Shown here one piece after another: positions 62,590 through 64,000 of a stretch of DNA of 64,000 nt (the stretch's first letter is position 1; each line of letters opens with the position of its first letter). Location: contig NZ_CP007142.1 of the NCBI RefSeq assembly GCF_000940805.1, positions 5,246,593 through 5,310,592 of the forward strand, in the 5' to 3' direction. Position numbers and translations under genes: made by a program. Under the pieces are notes generated by a model. The model worked only from the letters and a program-made list of their open reading frames with translations. It ran no database searches and had not been told where the DNA came from. Origin of the DNA: Gynuella sunshinyii YC6258. Lineage in GTDB: Bacteria > Pseudomonadota > Gammaproteobacteria > Pseudomonadales > Natronospirillaceae.

Positions 62590-63672
62590 ATGCTCAAGAA
62601 GTTGATGGCACTATCCGCTATCGTTATAGCCTCCGCGAGCCTTGCCGCAGAAACAACCATTACAGATATTCTGGGTCGTGAAGTCACATTCGACGCTCCA
62701 GCCAAACGGGTCATTGTCGGCTTTTACCCAGAAGACTACATGGCAATCGGTACAGAAGCTGCCTACGATCATGTCGTAGGTATGTCGAAATATATCTGGC
62801 AGGCGCGTCCTGCAAACTGGGAGATGTATGTTAAACATCGCCCATCACTTGATGATATTCCCGCTATCGGTCGTGTAGATACCAAAACGTTCTCCGTTGA
62901 AAAAGTCATATCCCTTAACCCGGATTTAATCATGCTCGCCGACTGGCAGTACAAAGGCCTGGGCAGCGATATCGAACGTCTGGAAGATGCCGGCATCACC
63001 GTCGTCGTCGTGGATTACAATGCACAGACACTGGAACGCCACATAAAAAGCACAGAAATTATAGGTGTCATTACCGGTCAAGAAAAACGTGCACAGCAAA
63101 TTGCCCAGGAATACGCTCAAAATCTCAAAGCAATTCAAGAGCGCCTTGAAAAAACCAACTTACCCAAACCAAAAATCTATACTGAGTATGGAGCTGCGGG
63201 TATTAACGAAATCGGGTATACCTTCGGCAAAAACATGTGGGGCGCAATTTCCACCTCAGCGGGAGGGGACAATATATCTGCCCCGTATATTGAATGGTGG
63301 GGCAAACTCAACCCCGAACAAATTCTGGCCGCCAACCCGGATATTATTGTGATCACCGGATACGAATCCGGATCATCCGAAGACTCTATGATCATGGGAC
63401 AAGGTGTTGACGAAAGTCTGGCCAAAACACGTTTGGCAGGCTTCAAACAACGTAATGGCTGGTCCACCCTGTCAGCGGTTAAAAACAATCGTATGTTTGG
63501 CGCCTATCACGGAGCCTGCCGTACCATCTTCGATGGTGCCATGCTCCAGTTTTATGCCAAAGCGATGTATCCGGAACTCTTTAAAGACCTCAACCCCGAA
63601 GCCGCCTATCTGGATTTTTATAAAAAATATCTTCCAGTCACTCCAAGCGGAACATTTATGACCGGCCTCTAA
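62590..63672 (+). CDS. Periplasmic iron-siderophore (or heme) binding protein
   Basis: The 360-residue protein has a signal peptide (MLKKLMALSAIVIASASLAA) and the BtuF/FhuD-type layout: ITDILGREVTFDAPAKRVIVG, EKVISLNPDLIMLADW, and LNPEQILAANPDIIVITGYE, with NRMFGAYHGACR near the end. The ATG at 62590 has AAGGA eight bases upstream; a TTG at 62548 is less likely. It is divergent from its permease and ATPase genes and controlled by a Fur box. No TonB-dependent receptor is in view, so the chelate is not known. Confidence 0.92.
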   Translation: MLKKLMALSAIVIASASLAAETTITDILGREVTFDAPAKRVIVGFYPEDYMAIGTEAAYDHVVGMSKYIWQARPANWEMYVKHRPSLDDIPAIGRVDTKTFSVEKVISLNPDLIMLADWQYKGLGSDIERLEDAGITVVVVDYNAQTLERHIKSTEIIGVITGQEKRAQQIAQEYAQNLKAIQERLEKTNLPKPKIYTEYGAAGINEIGYTFGKNMWGAISTSAGGDNISAPYIEWWGKLNPEQILAANPDIIVITGYESGSSEDSMIMGQGVDESLAKTRLAGFKQRNGWSTLSAVKNNRMFGAYHGACRTIFDGAMLQFYAKAMYPELFKDLNPEAAYLDFYKKYLPVTPSGTFMTGL

Positions 63673-63684
63673 GCTGGTTATCTG

Positions 63685-63711
63685 CATAACCTGGCGTGAT
63701 GCCAGGTTATG
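63685..63711 (+). terminator. Stem-loop after the binding-protein gene
   Basis: CATAACCTGGC (63685-63695) and GCCAGGTTATG (63701-63711) form a perfect 11-bp stem with loop GTGAT, 12 bases after the stop. There is no clean T-run, only a TTGT stretch, so it is a probable terminator or mRNA-protecting stem. Confidence 0.65.
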
Positions 63712-63802
63712 TTGTGGGTGGGCTGTTGTTACGCTGGTCCTTCCATTTTCTCGGTTAAATACCCGAAGAAATCAGCTCTTTCCAACCAGGCTTTGCGTAT
63801 CA

Positions 63803-64000
63803 CTATTTATATAAAATAAGCGTGACCGCTTTAGGCGCGTAGCCCAAACAACCATCAACCTTTAAAACCACTGGCTTACCAGTTGTCAGAGCGCTAAGCG
63901 CCACACTCATCATGGCCTTGACCCCTGCTGTTGAAACATCAATGAGAGCCCTGTCGTTATAGGCGCAACCTTGAGACGGAATATCCGCTTCAAAGTAGAT
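63803..64000 (-). CDS. C-terminal part of a small protein of unknown family (5' end beyond window)
   Basis: An open frame of 65 codons enters from the right edge and stops with TAG at 63803. It reads IYFEADIPSQGCAYNDRAL, then STAGVKAMMSVALSALTTG and ends GYAPKAVTLILYK. The pattern (a Cys early, an amphipathic helix, a GC motif, then a beta strand at the end) is typical of small exported proteins of about 100 residues found in gammaproteobacteria, without known role. The start and any signal peptide lie outside the window. Confidence 0.6.
   Translation of the reverse strand: MYFEADIPSQGCAYNDRALIDVSTAGVKAMMSVALSALTTGKPVVLKVDGCLGYAPKAVTLILYK

Overview
The window reads as chromosomal DNA of a gammaproteobacterium, most likely a marine or brackish heterotroph of the Oceanospirillales/Saccharospirillaceae type. 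This rests on the overall gene content: NemR-type regulator, HemG, SelO ending in Cys-Ser-Ser, NDH-2, a Zur-boxed zrg-like zinc operon, fold-III ornithine decarboxylase and a Fur-boxed siderophore transporter. The genus cannot be fixed from the sequence alone. No rRNA, tRNA, CRISPR array, transposase or phage gene was seen.

Left part (1-9756), accessory and defence. One minus-strand operon runs XRE-type HTH regulator, SNF2/RapA-like helicase, AIPR protein with a PD-(D/E)XK-like N-terminus, type III DNA methyltransferase (Mod) and type III restriction subunit (Res, running off the left edge). The first junctions are TAATG stop/start overlaps, so these five genes look like one expression unit: a type III restriction-modification core with two extra genes. 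A nucleotidyltransferase-HEPN fusion and a DUF3800 protein lie beside it.

10141-15449 is an effector/immunity locus. A Tle1-like DUF2235 lipase is followed by four tandem copies of one 217-residue lipoprotein gene, repeated with an exact 681-bp period and a mosaic pattern of differences. It ends in a clear terminator. No secretion-system gene is in view.

15454-30550 holds ordinary metabolic and regulatory genes: a glycoside module (AraC, GPH symporter, GH3 hydrolase), a diguanylate cyclase, LysR with DUF1993 and Nu-class GST, a 1003-residue secreted calcium-binding/LRR-like protein, an SLC13 transporter, a MAPEG protein, and a NemR-like repressor with two matching operators that pair it with a DJ-1/PfpI enzyme.

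30584-46992 holds fermentation and respiration genes (adhE, pflA without pflB, ndh), SelO, a tautomerase, a 2OG-Fe(II) oxygenase, a beta-barrel protein, a NYN protein, ornithine decarboxylase, and a Zur-controlled zrg-type operon (DUF2946-like, DUF2796, ABC ATPase, FtsX-type permease, DUF3299).

47264-55824 is an alpha-mannoside uptake and breakdown operon (ABC binding protein, two permeases, GH38 mannosidase) with two ROK regulators. 55903-58296 carries hemG and three small exported proteins of unknown role. 58997-63672 is a siderophore or heme-type uptake locus (FecCD permease, ATPase, MFS transporter on minus; binding protein on plus behind a Fur box). A partial small exported protein lies at the right edge.
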